A DNA stretch of 27,907 nucleotides, from positions 8,316 to 36,222 of the forward strand of contig DCHL01000083.1 of NCBI GenBank assembly GCA_002317595.1, in the 5' to 3' direction. Numbering within the stretch: the first letter of the stretch is position 1; every line of letters begins with the position of its first letter. Below are positions 7,084 through 14,551 of this stretch, in pieces. The translations under genes were made by a program, and so were the position numbers. The DNA comes from Lachnospiraceae bacterium UBA1753 (GTDB lineage Bacteria > Bacillota > Clostridia > Lachnospirales > Lachnospiraceae). Below the pieces are notes generated by a model, which was given only the letters and a program-made list of their open reading frames with translations, did not search any database and had not been told where the DNA came from.

Positions 7084-8112
7084 ATGAGTTATACATTTAT
7101 CGACAAGCTCCCCACGCCGGAGGAGATTTGCGAGCAGTACGCTGTTCCCGCGCATCTCGTGGAACTCAAGAGGGAACGCGATGCAAAAATAAGAAAAGTA
7201 TTCACTGGCGAGTCTGATAAGTTCCTGCTCATCATCGGCCCCTGCTCAGCAGACAACGAAGATGCTGTATGTGACTACATAACAAGACTCGGCAAGGTCC
7301 AGGAAAAGGTTGAGGATAAGCTCATTCTCATTCCCAGAATTTATACCAACAAGCCCCGGACAACGGGCGAGGGCTACAAGGGAATCTTCCATCAGCCCGA
7401 TCCCGAGAAGAAACCTGATTTTGTTGCAGGCCTTCTCGCCATGAGAAAGATGCACATCAGGGCAATGGATGAGTCAGGACTGACCGCTGCAGATGAGATG
7501 CTTTACTCTGACAATTGTGGATATGTCACCGACATCCTCTCTTACGTTGCAGTGGGTGCGCGCTCCGTAGAGGACCAGCAGCACAGATTTGCCGTAAGCG
7601 GATTTGATGTTCCCGCAGGAATGAAGAACCCCACCTCAGGCGACCTTGGCGTAATGATGAATTCCATCCTCGCAGCACAGCACTCTCACAGTTTTGTGTA
7701 CCGCGGATGGGAAGTTCAGACCGACGGAAACGAACTTGCACATGCAGTTCTCAGAGGTTCCGTTAACAAGCACGGGAACAACCTTCCCAACTACCACTAC
7801 GAGGACCTCATGCTTCTGCTTGAAAAATATGCCGAGCGCGATCTGAAGAATCCTGCATGCGTGATTGACACAAATCACTCAAATTCAAACAAACAGTTCA
7901 AGGAGCAGATAAGAATTGCCAAGGAGATCATGCATTCCCGCTCACACAACTCTGACATCAGAAGCCTCGTAAAGGGACTTATGATTGAGAGCTATATTGA
8001 AGAAGGCTGCCAGAAGGTCGGCGGCGGTGTATATGGCAAATCAATTACAGACCCCTGCCTTGGCTGGACCGACTCAGAAAAGCTTATCTACGATCTTGCC
8101 GAACTCGTGTAA
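7084..8112 (+). CDS. aroF: 3-deoxy-7-phosphoheptulonate synthase (DAHP synthase), class I AroF/G/H type
   Basis: A 342-aa enzyme joining phosphoenolpyruvate and erythrose 4-phosphate in the first step of the shikimate pathway. Family motifs are visible: LLIIGPCSADNED (48-60), RIYTNKPRTTGEGYKG (85-100), GARSVEDQQHR (158-168), GMKNPTSGD (179-187), DTNHSNSNKQ (262-271) and GKSITDPCLGW (318-328). The class I AroFGH length is about 350, so the protein is complete. The start has AAGGAGAT 6 nt upstream. It stands alone behind its own promoter and ends in a strong terminator. The 3' end is followed by a diverged tandem copy of its last 11 codons (8116-8148). Confidence 0.96.
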   Translation: MSYTFIDKLPTPEEICEQYAVPAHLVELKRERDAKIRKVFTGESDKFLLIIGPCSADNEDAVCDYITRLGKVQEKVEDKLILIPRIYTNKPRTTGEGYKGIFHQPDPEKKPDFVAGLLAMRKMHIRAMDESGLTAADEMLYSDNCGYVTDILSYVAVGARSVEDQQHRFAVSGFDVPAGMKNPTSGDLGVMMNSILAAQHSHSFVYRGWEVQTDGNELAHAVLRGSVNKHGNNLPNYHYEDLMLLLEKYAERDLKNPACVIDTNHSNSNKQFKEQIRIAKEIMHSRSHNSDIRSLVKGLMIESYIEEGCQKVGGGVYGKSITDPCLGWTDSEKLIYDLAELV

Positions 8113-8148
8113 CAGCTTATCTATGATCCCGCTGAACTCGTACAACAG
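8083..8148 (+). repeat. Tandem duplication of the aroF 3' end
   Basis: Unit 1 (8083-8115) covers the last coding codons, the stop and one further codon; unit 2 (8116-8148) follows at once with a period of 33 nt. The units match at 27 of 33 positions. Three differences are synonymous third-position changes, two convert CTT to CCC, and one converts the stop TAA into CAA. Read in frame, unit 2 would encode LIYDPAELVQQ and run on to TGA at 8161. Confidence 0.9.
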
Positions 8149-8160
8149 AACCAATTAAAT

Positions 8161-8207
8161 TGACCTGTTAAGTCAAATATCTCTATTGACTTAACAGGTC
8201 ATTTTTT
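8161..8207 (+). terminator. Terminator of aroF
   Basis: A perfect 16-bp stem (8161-8176 with 8186-8201, 9-nt loop) is followed by six Ts (8202-8207). It lies 49 bp after the aroF stop and faces the convergent xerD gene ending at 8233. On the opposite strand it lacks a good T run, so it serves mainly aroF. Confidence 0.93.
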
Positions 8208-8232
8208 AACTCATTATTCACTTATTTTACCG

Positions 8233-9108
8233 TCAATGCCTTGGATGCGCCTTAGCATAAACTTCTCTTATTCTAGAATGGTTCATATTCACATATATCT
8301 GAGTTGTAGAAATATCTGAATGTCCCAGCATCTCCTGCACTGCCCTAAGGTCTGCTCCGTTCTCAACAAGATGAGCCGCAAACGAATGTCTCAGAGTGTG
8401 TGGTGTAATGTCAGATTCAATCCCGGCCTTCTTGGCATAGTACTTAATCAGCTTCCAGAATCCCTGTCTGCTCATTGGTCCACCAGAGCAGTTCACGAAA
8501 AGTGTCTGGCAGTTCGGATCCTCAACCATTGCTTCTCTTGATTCTCCAAGATATCTGAACAGCGCCTGTCTTGCTTCACCGCCGAATGGAATCACTCTCT
8601 CTTTGTGGGTGTCCTTGCATACGATATATCCCATGGCCATATTGACATCGCTCTCCATAAGGGAAATAAGCTCCGAAACCCTTATTCCAGTAGCATAGAG
8701 AAGTTCAAGCATCGCCTTGTCGCGAACCTCCTTGGGCGAATCACCCTTGGGTTGCTCCAGCAGTCTTACAACCTCGTCCGTTGTCAGAATCTCAGGTAAC
8801 TTCTTCTCAATCTTGGGCGACTTAAGTCCAATCGACACATCTTCCTTAATTGCCCCCTCTTTAAGAAGGTAATGGAAAAATGCCTTAGCAGATGCAACAT
8901 TTCTCGAAACCGTCGCAGGCTTAAACCCCTGTGCCTCAAGCTCAGCAATATATCCGCCAAGATCCTCTGCCTTAATGTCAGCCACGGCCTTTCCCCCTAG
9001 ATAGCCGGCAAGCTTTGTCAGATCTCGTCTGTATGACAGCTCTGTGTTCTTTGACATCTTCTTGACATTATGTAAATAATTTATGAAGCCATTAATCTGT
9101 TCTACCAT
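8233..9108 (-). CDS. xerD: Tyrosine recombinase XerD
   Basis: A 291-aa site-specific recombinase, probably the housekeeping XerD that resolves chromosome dimers. All six catalytic residues are visible: R143 (ATGIRVSEL), K169 (THKERVIPF), H237 and R240 (PHTLRHSF), H263 (LGHSDIS) and Y272 (TTQIYVNM). The N-terminal SAM-like core-binding domain spans about 1-95. Length matches the XerD norm. A longer reading up to 9243 is rejected because it would run through a terminator at 9162-9205. AGGAG lies about 14 nt before ATG 9108 but 8 nt before an in-frame TTG at 9114, so the start may be TTG 9114. No phage genes are nearby. Confidence 0.93.
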   Translation of the reverse strand: MVEQINGFINYLHNVKKMSKNTELSYRRDLTKLAGYLGGKAVADIKAEDLGGYIAELEAQGFKPATVSRNVASAKAFFHYLLKEGAIKEDVSIGLKSPKIEKKLPEILTTDEVVRLLEQPKGDSPKEVRDKAMLELLYATGIRVSELISLMESDVNMAMGYIVCKDTHKERVIPFGGEARQALFRYLGESREAMVEDPNCQTLFVNCSGGPMSRQGFWKLIKYYAKKAGIESDITPHTLRHSFAAHLVENGADLRAVQEMLGHSDISTTQIYVNMNHSRIREVYAKAHPRH

Positions 9109-9161
9109 AGTCAAAATACACTCTCCTCTTGTGGTGTAGTTTGCATTATAATCGCACTTTG

Positions 9162-9205
9162 AAAAAAATGCAAACCCCGAAACAGCCATTTTTTCGGGGT
9201 TTTGC
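9162..9205 (-). terminator. Terminator of the Nudix gene
   Basis: On the minus strand CAAAACCCCGAAA (9204-9192) pairs with TTTCGGGGTTTG (9182-9171) with one bulge, followed by a run of seven Ts (9168-9162). It closes transcription from the Nudix gene ending at 9331 and lies before xerD. The 9206-9330 stretch between is very AT-rich and holds nothing else I can assign. Confidence 0.8.
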
Positions 9206-9330
9206 GAACAGTTCCGGTCAAAATCACAACATGTCCTTATCATTGACTTTGAGGGTCACAATATCTTGTATTAAAATTTTTTTAAAAATATTAACAATTT
9301 ATGTAAAGTTATTACATCAACTGTAACAGT

Positions 9331-9864
9331 TTACATAAAGGATTTATACGCCAGAATGGCAGACACTGTCTTTGAGTCTTCGATTCTTCCATCCCTGATC
9401 ATGTCAGTCAGTTCCTGAAGAGTATATTCCTCTACATCTATGAATTCATCCTCATCAAGGCGCTGCTGAGTAGGTGTGAGGTCCTTTGCAACAAATACAG
9501 ATATGACTTCATCACAGAATGCTACTGCTGTCCTGATGTCAATCAGATGCTCCAGCTTCTCTGAATAGTACCCTGTCTCCTCTTCTAATTCGCGGATTGC
9601 AGCCAGTCTGTAATCTTCATCCACAGTATTCCTGCCCCCCGCTGGAATCTCAAGTGTCTCCCTGTCAAGTGCATTTCTAAACTGTCTTACCATCAGAAGC
9701 CTTCCATCATCAAGGACGGGTATTACTGCTGCCGCACCCTTGTGAGACAGAAAGTCATAATACGCAATCCTTCCGTCCGGCATCCTTAAGGTATCCTCGT
9801 ACATCTTAAATATATGTGCCTCTTTCACAAGTTTTCTGCCAAGTCTCACTATTTTCTCGCCCAT
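9331..9864 (-). CDS. Nudix hydrolase, ADP-ribose pyrophosphatase type
   Basis: A 177-aa Nudix protein expected to cleave ADP-ribose to AMP and ribose 5-phosphate (NudF/YqkG group). The Nudix box GGRNTVDEDYRLAAIRELEEETGY (about 76-99) fits G-x5-E-x7-R-E-U-x-E-E-x-G-U exactly. The preceding LEIPAG and the N-terminal strands DTLRMPDGRIAYYDFLSHKGAAAVIPV are typical of ADP-ribose pyrophosphatases. I place the start at ATG 9864, about 10 nt after GGAG; the upstream extension to 9951 contains a hairpin and is unlikely to be coding. It appears monocistronic. Confidence 0.92.
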   Translation of the reverse strand: MGEKIVRLGRKLVKEAHIFKMYEDTLRMPDGRIAYYDFLSHKGAAAVIPVLDDGRLLMVRQFRNALDRETLEIPAGGRNTVDEDYRLAAIRELEEETGYYSEKLEHLIDIRTAVAFCDEVISVFVAKDLTPTQQRLDEDEFIDVEEYTLQELTDMIRDGRIEDSKTVSAILAYKSFM

Positions 9865-9918
9865 TAAAATCCATCTCCTTTTTAGTCGAAACGCGCACCA
9901 TTCGGCGTACAAACACGA

Positions 9919-9944
9919 AAGTCCGCAAGAATTCCTGCGGACCT
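9919..9944 (-). terminator. Possible weak terminator after the receiver gene
   Basis: An inverted repeat with a 7-bp perfect core (GTCCGCA 9921-9927 with TGCGGAC 9935-9941), extendable on both sides through G-U pairs, lies 43 bp after the stop at 9988. The following minus-strand stretch TTTCGTGTTTG is only moderately T-rich, so termination may be inefficient. Confidence 0.5.
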
Positions 9945-9987
9945 TCATCATTCGCTATTTGGCTGACAATTCATTAAATATTTGTGC

Positions 9988-10719
9988 TTAGATTATCTCC
10001 CTCAGCTTCGATATTACATCATTCTTCGATATCGGCTTAACGAGATACCCCTGTGGCCTGAGTGCCAGGCACTCCATAACCTTAGCCTTATCGGCAACAC
10101 CGGTTGCAAAAATAATCGGTACACGCCGTCCATTCTCCTTGCTCCTGATAAGCTGGAAGGTAGTTGCACCATCCCAGTCAGGCATCATATAGTCAAGGAT
10201 AATCGCATCCGGCTTCTGTCTCTCTAGGAACTTAAGGGCAAGCTTTCCAGACTTAACCGCTGTGACAGTGTAGCTGTCCTCAAGGTAGGATCTCATTGTC
10301 TTAAGCACGACAGGATCATCATCAATGACAAGCACATGCTTCTCCTCGACATTCCTAAGGCCAATTACTCCCAGGATTGCCTGCTTTATTGCATTGTTGC
10401 CTTCCTCCGGATTGACCCTTCTGTCAGCGCCTGGCTTTACATTGCTAGCAAAGACCTCCTGGTCCTTATCATCACCCACAACCAGCATAGGAAGATACTT
10501 GTATGTATCATTCTCACGCATATCCATGATACCGAAAAGACGCTGTCTGTTGACATTCTCTATATGGACAATCAGCACATCTGGGTTAAATGCGGTCTCA
10601 AACATGATGGTACTACCACTGGACAACATAGCTGTTCTAACCTGAACTCCCGGCGGCATCAGCCCCTTCATATTGTCAAGCGACTGAGTCCTCGTACCCA
10701 GCAACAATACACGTACCAT
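9988..10719 (-). CDS. Double-receiver response-regulator protein without output domain
   Basis: A 243-aa protein. The C-terminal half (about 127-243) is an intact CheY-like receiver: acidic pair at D133-D135 (VIDDDP), phosphoacceptor D176 (IILDYMMP), T206 and conserved K228 (LVKPIS). The N-terminal half (1-120) has receiver-like spacing (VLLLGTR, NPDVLIVHIE, LPMLVVGDD) but lacks the acidic pocket and phosphoacceptor, so it looks like a degenerate pseudo-receiver. There is no DNA-binding or enzymatic output domain; it may act by protein contact, like single-domain regulators. It has its own promoter; no histidine kinase is in the window. Confidence 0.88.
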   Translation of the reverse strand: MVRVLLLGTRTQSLDNMKGLMPPGVQVRTAMLSSGSTIMFETAFNPDVLIVHIENVNRQRLFGIMDMRENDTYKYLPMLVVGDDKDQEVFASNVKPGADRRVNPEEGNNAIKQAILGVIGLRNVEEKHVLVIDDDPVVLKTMRSYLEDSYTVTAVKSGKLALKFLERQKPDAIILDYMMPDWDGATTFQLIRSKENGRRVPIIFATGVADKAKVMECLALRPQGYLVKPISKNDVISKLREII

Positions 10720-10749
10720 TACAAAACATCTCCCAAAAATAACAATTTA

Positions 10750-10801
10750 TGCAATTCATTGCACACATAGTTATAATATCAAACTTCCAATTTTTACGCA
10801 A
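10750..10801 (-). promoter_or_regulatory. Promoter and palindromic operator of the double-receiver gene
   Basis: On the minus strand TTGCGT (10801-10796) and TATTAT (10778-10773) are separated by 17 bp. Just past the expected start lies the inverted repeat TGCAATgaATTGCA (10763-10750), a possible repressor site or leader hairpin. GGGAGA precedes the ATG at 10719 by about 9 nt. Confidence 0.65.
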
Positions 10802-10832
10802 TAATTAATAATATTTCCCGTCTTTCACGAAT

Positions 10833-10884
10833 CAATTTATAAATTCTATCATTCACACATCTATTGATAATTACCATCATTCAC
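10833..10884 (-). repeat. Possible diverged duplication of the hydA 3' end
   Basis: The last 24 nt of hydA (10861-10884) resemble 10833-10856 just downstream at 18 of 24 positions, including an identical 9-mer GTGAATGAT, with a period of 28 nt. The region is AT-rich and the period is not a multiple of three, so chance is possible. It is listed because clearer copies of the same arrangement occur at aroF and at the 648-aa NTPase gene. Confidence 0.35.
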
Positions 10885-12654
10885 GTGGTCCGAATGGAGC
10901 AGATACTCTGACTTCTCAGAAAGAGGCTTGTCCAGAAATTCTTCATATATCCTTTTAACGAGGGGGTTCTCATGCGAACGTCTCAGCGTTCTCTCGCAGT
11001 CAAGTTCGTAGAGCTTAGCACTTCTCTTCTCGCCCCACTCCTCATTATCGTGAATAGGCTGACCGCCGCCTGCAACGCATCCGCCAGGACATGCCATTAC
11101 CTCTACAAAGTCATAGCTGGCCCGTCCTGCAAGAATATCCTCAACGAGTTCTGCCGCATTCCCCAGTCCGCTCACGACACAGGTCCTCACTACGGTATCA
11201 CCAATAGCAAATTCACATTCCTTACGCACTGGTGGCCGTCTCTCGTCATCATCTCCGAGCACAACCTTGCTGTTGGCTGAAGCGTCAGGATAATCATTCT
11301 GCTGCGCCCTGACAACCTTGAATGCGTCTGCTGGTGCTTCCTCGCCTGTCACTACAAAGTGTGCTGTACGAAGGGCAGCCTCCATCACGCCTCCAGTTGC
11401 GCCAAAGATTACTCCAGCACCTGTTCCATCACCCAGCGGACTATCAAAAGGCTGGTCAGTGAGTGTAGTCGGGTCAATGCGGTCTGCACGCAGAAGTCTT
11501 ACAAGCTCCCTTGTTGTCAGAACAATGTCTACATCAGGGATTCCATTGCTTCGCATTGTCAGGAGTGCAGCCTCTCTCTTTTTTGATACGCAGGGCATTA
11601 TTGAAATAGAACAGATATTTTCCGGGGCAATTCCTGTCTTCTCTGCAAAGTGAGTCTTAATAAGTGCGCCAAAAATCTGCTGAGGACTCTTCGTGGTAGA
11701 CAGTCTTCCAAGGAGCTGGGGATATTTTTTCGTAAGAAAACTTACCCAGCCTGGACAGCAGGATGTGAACATAGGAAGTCCTGACTCCTTAATTTCAGGA
11801 AGACGCTCCAAAAGTTCACTTCCTTCCTCCATGATGGTCACATCAGCAGAAAAAGATGTATCCAGCACATAATCAAACCCGACACGCTTTAATGCAGCAA
11901 CAAGCCTACCCTCAGAATCAATACCCTCGGGCATACCTATTCTCTCAAGCCACGCAGTCCTAACCGCCGGAGCAATCTGAACAACTGTCACCTTGTTAGG
12001 ATCAGCCAGAACATCATATATCTGCGGAAGGTCATTTCTTTCTTTGAGTGCGCCAACAGGGCAATGGGTAATACACTGTCCGCAGAGACTGCAGTCCGTG
12101 CAGGCAATGGGCTTATTGTCTGTAGTGCTGATTGTCGTATACGCACCGGTATTCTGGACATCCCAGATTGAAAGGTTCTGCACTCTGTCACAAATATTGA
12201 CACAGCGCATGCACTTAATACACTTGCTGGAATCCCTTATAAGCGGGAATTCATTATCCCAGGGTGCCTTCGTAACCTGGGACTTGAATGGAATCTCATA
12301 TATTCCCATGTGTCCTGCCAGAGTCTGAAGACTGCAGTTTCCGCTTCGTACACAGGTTACGCAGTTACAGTCATGCTGGGACAGGATGAGTTCCACATTC
12401 GTCCTTCGAATCTTGCGTGCTCGGGGCGAAGATGTGTAGATTACCAGGCCTTCTGCCACAGGAGTAGAACAAGCCGTGACCATCTTCTGCTTTCCCTGTA
12501 TCTCAACCATACACACCTTGCATGCAGATATCTCATTAATTCCTCTGAGATAGCACAGATGCGGAATATAAATACCAACAGACTTAGCCGCATCCATGAT
12601 TGTAGTCCCCTCGGGAACGCTGACATTAATTCCGTCTATAGTAAGATTTACCAT
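10861..12654 (-). CDS. hydA: [FeFe]-hydrogenase, cytosolic CpI-like multi-cluster form
   Basis: A 597-aa enzyme interconverting protons and H2. In order it has: an N-terminal [2Fe-2S] domain (C34, C45, C48, C62); a His-ligated [4Fe-4S] site H94-C98-C101-C107; a two-cluster ferredoxin domain (C145/148/151/155 and C188/191/194/198); and the H-cluster domain with TSCCPGW (C299, C300), MPCVSKKRE (C355, K358, E361) and EVMACPGGCVAGGGQP (C522, C526). All H-cluster and proton-path residues known from Clostridium CpI are kept. The start overlaps the preceding flavoprotein gene by 7 bp, implying a stable partnership. The GltD-like partner suggests HydDB group A2 ('glutamate-synthase-linked'); this is an inference. 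HydE/F/G maturases are not in the window. Confidence 0.96.
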   Translation of the reverse strand: MVNLTIDGINVSVPEGTTIMDAAKSVGIYIPHLCYLRGINEISACKVCMVEIQGKQKMVTACSTPVAEGLVIYTSSPRARKIRRTNVELILSQHDCNCVTCVRSGNCSLQTLAGHMGIYEIPFKSQVTKAPWDNEFPLIRDSSKCIKCMRCVNICDRVQNLSIWDVQNTGAYTTISTTDNKPIACTDCSLCGQCITHCPVGALKERNDLPQIYDVLADPNKVTVVQIAPAVRTAWLERIGMPEGIDSEGRLVAALKRVGFDYVLDTSFSADVTIMEEGSELLERLPEIKESGLPMFTSCCPGWVSFLTKKYPQLLGRLSTTKSPQQIFGALIKTHFAEKTGIAPENICSISIMPCVSKKREAALLTMRSNGIPDVDIVLTTRELVRLLRADRIDPTTLTDQPFDSPLGDGTGAGVIFGATGGVMEAALRTAHFVVTGEEAPADAFKVVRAQQNDYPDASANSKVVLGDDDERRPPVRKECEFAIGDTVVRTCVVSGLGNAAELVEDILAGRASYDFVEVMACPGGCVAGGGQPIHDNEEWGEKRSAKLYELDCERTLRRSHENPLVKRIYEEFLDKPLSEKSEYLLHSDHVNDGNYQ

Positions 12655-14498
12655 CTTGTATTCCTGCCTCCCTTCAGTGAACTGAAACCAAACTTATCGC
12701 ATCTAAGACATCTGCCAGCCTCCTGACATGCTTCCTGCTCACTCATGCAGTTCTCGATATGAAGGAAATTATCCCTTCTTTCAGATGCTTCAATCTCTGA
12801 AAGCTGAACTCTTCCACAGGGACGCTTATCCTCAAGAGTAGGCGCCGGAATCTCGACATCGCAGGAAATCTCATGCCTGTAGCCCAGATACTCATCAATA
12901 TTTGCGGCAGCAACCTTTCCGGCAGCTATAGCCCTTATAACAGTTGCAGGGCCAGTCACACAGTCTCCACCGGCAAAGATTCCCTCGTTGTCCTCAAGTT
13001 CACTTGATTCGAGGGCCTCAATAGTTCCTTTGTGGATTTTAATTCCAGCCTCTTCAAAATATTTGCTCTCAATACCCTGGCCGATTGCCACTACGATGAT
13101 ATCGCAGGGAATCCTGAGAAGGTCAACATCAGCATGGATAGGTCTTGCCCTTCCCCATGCGTCAATGGGTCCGATGATCTGCGGCTCAACCCAGAGCGCA
13201 GCAACATTTCCATTCTCATCTGCCTCAATATGGTGTGGTGCCTTAAGGCCATAGAGCTCTGCTCCCTCAGCAATGGCACCCTCTACCTCATCAGGGAGAG
13301 CTGTCATATCCTCCTGACGTCTCCTGTAGGCAATGCACACCTTTGATGCGCCTAGTCTGATGGCACTTCGAGTACAGTCCATCGCCACGTTGCCACCGCC
13401 GATGACAACAACTCTCTTTCCCTTGAAATCAGGCATGATATCATCGCCAATGCCCCTAAGCATCTCTACGGCTGATATGACTCCCTTCGAGTCCTCTCCC
13501 TCAATACCAATTTTCTTGTCAGTATGAGCACCGATTGCGATATATACTGCATCATACTCATTATGGATGCTCTCAAAGGGAATCTCACCCTCATTATTTC
13601 CTATCCTTGTATTGAGCTTAACCTCAACACCGGTTGAAAGGATGGCATTAATATCCTCATCAAGCCTCTCCCTTGGAAATCTATAGCTTGGAATTCCATA
13701 TCTGAGCATTCCACCGAGGCTCTTCTTCTCCTCAAATACGACGGCATGATGCCCCATGATTTCGAGATAATATGCCGCAGAGAGTCCTGAAGGGCCACCA
13801 CCGATAATCGCAATATTTTTACCAGTAGGTGCAGCCTTCTCAGGCACAGGAACTGTATCTGCGTGAGCCATGTCCACAGCCATTCTCTTAAGTCCCCTGA
13901 TATTGACAGAGGTATCAATCATATTTCTTCTGCATCTCGCCTCACAGGGATGCTCACAGATAAGCGCACAGGCCGTTGGGAAAGGATTATCCTTCCTGAT
14001 GAGCTTGACTGCATCCTGATATCTCTTTGCCCCAACAAGAGCCACATATCCAGGAATATCAACCTGCGCAGGACAGAGAGCCACGCAGGGAATCGAGTGG
14101 TTCGCATGGACCGAGCAGCACCCTTCCTTGATATGATGCACATAATCCTCCCTAAAGCCCACAAAGCCCGCGAGCAGCATGTGAGATGCCTCATATCCTA
14201 TTGCACAGTCTGCACTGTCCGTAATGCTGTTCGCCGTGTCCTCGATGAGACGGAGTGTATCCATCGTCGCTCTTCCCTCAAGAACGTCCTCAAGAAGCTT
14301 CTGAAGCTGTGCCAGCCCAACACGGCAGGGAACACACTTACCACAGGTCTGTGCCTGACAGACCTTCAAAAATGACAGCTGAAGATCCACAGGGCAGAGT
14401 CCTGGCGGACTCGCAACAATATGACGCTCCAGATCCTTATATAGTCTCTCAACCGTAAGCTGCACCTGATCGGGCGTCTCAACCTTTAATCTACTCAA
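12648..14498 (-). CDS. NuoF-tail/GltD-like flavoprotein, hydrogenase partner
   Basis: A 616-aa fusion. Residues 1-115 match only the C-terminal iron-sulfur part of NuoF, with CGKCVPCRVG giving C52-C55-C58 and C98; the FMN/NADH domain is absent. Residues 130-616 are a GltD/NfnB-type oxidoreductase: Cys-rich entry (C138, C142, C177, C181, C185, C189), FAD motif IIGGGPSG (231-238), NAD(P) motif VIGGGNVAMD (365-374) and a second FAD motif FAGGDCVTGPATV (508-520). A Cys-rich tail (C584, C591, C597, C600) follows. It probably passes electrons between NAD(P)H and the hydrogenase. The start is TTG at 14498, with AGGAGGG 7 nt upstream; no in-frame ATG fits. The function could also be flavin-based bifurcation. 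Confidence 0.9.
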   Translation of the reverse strand: MSRLKVETPDQVQLTVERLYKDLERHIVASPPGLCPVDLQLSFLKVCQAQTCGKCVPCRVGLAQLQKLLEDVLEGRATMDTLRLIEDTANSITDSADCAIGYEASHMLLAGFVGFREDYVHHIKEGCCSVHANHSIPCVALCPAQVDIPGYVALVGAKRYQDAVKLIRKDNPFPTACALICEHPCEARCRRNMIDTSVNIRGLKRMAVDMAHADTVPVPEKAAPTGKNIAIIGGGPSGLSAAYYLEIMGHHAVVFEEKKSLGGMLRYGIPSYRFPRERLDEDINAILSTGVEVKLNTRIGNNEGEIPFESIHNEYDAVYIAIGAHTDKKIGIEGEDSKGVISAVEMLRGIGDDIMPDFKGKRVVVIGGGNVAMDCTRSAIRLGASKVCIAYRRRQEDMTALPDEVEGAIAEGAELYGLKAPHHIEADENGNVAALWVEPQIIGPIDAWGRARPIHADVDLLRIPCDIIVVAIGQGIESKYFEEAGIKIHKGTIEALESSELEDNEGIFAGGDCVTGPATVIRAIAAGKVAAANIDEYLGYRHEISCDVEIPAPTLEDKRPCGRVQLSEIEASERRDNFLHIENCMSEQEACQEAGRCLRCDKFGFSSLKGGRNTRW

Positions 14499-14551
14499 AA
14501 AAGAACCCTCCTTCCATCAAACCAGAATAATCTAATCCCCCATAGCGTATT

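Noticed and set aside
8233..9108. xerD as integrase of a mobile island carrying the NTPase genes
   Set aside because: Length and residues fit the housekeeping XerD, and no attachment-like repeats bracket the 8-24 kb region; the gene-end duplications differ from one another in sequence.
8233..9243. Longer 336-aa reading of the xerD gene
   Set aside because: The extra 45 residues would be encoded across a stem-loop terminator and lack a ribosome binding site; the shorter form has standard XerD length.
13863..14375. 170-aa plus-strand frame opposite the NuoF/GltD gene
   Set aside because: The minus-strand protein has clear FAD and Fe-S motifs over the same stretch; the antisense frame lacks a ribosome binding site and known domains.
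12648..14498. Glutamate synthase small subunit acting in nitrogen assimilation
   Set aside because: There is no gltB large subunit nearby, the N-terminus is a NuoF iron-sulfur domain, and the gene overlaps hydA, so a hydrogenase partner is more likely.
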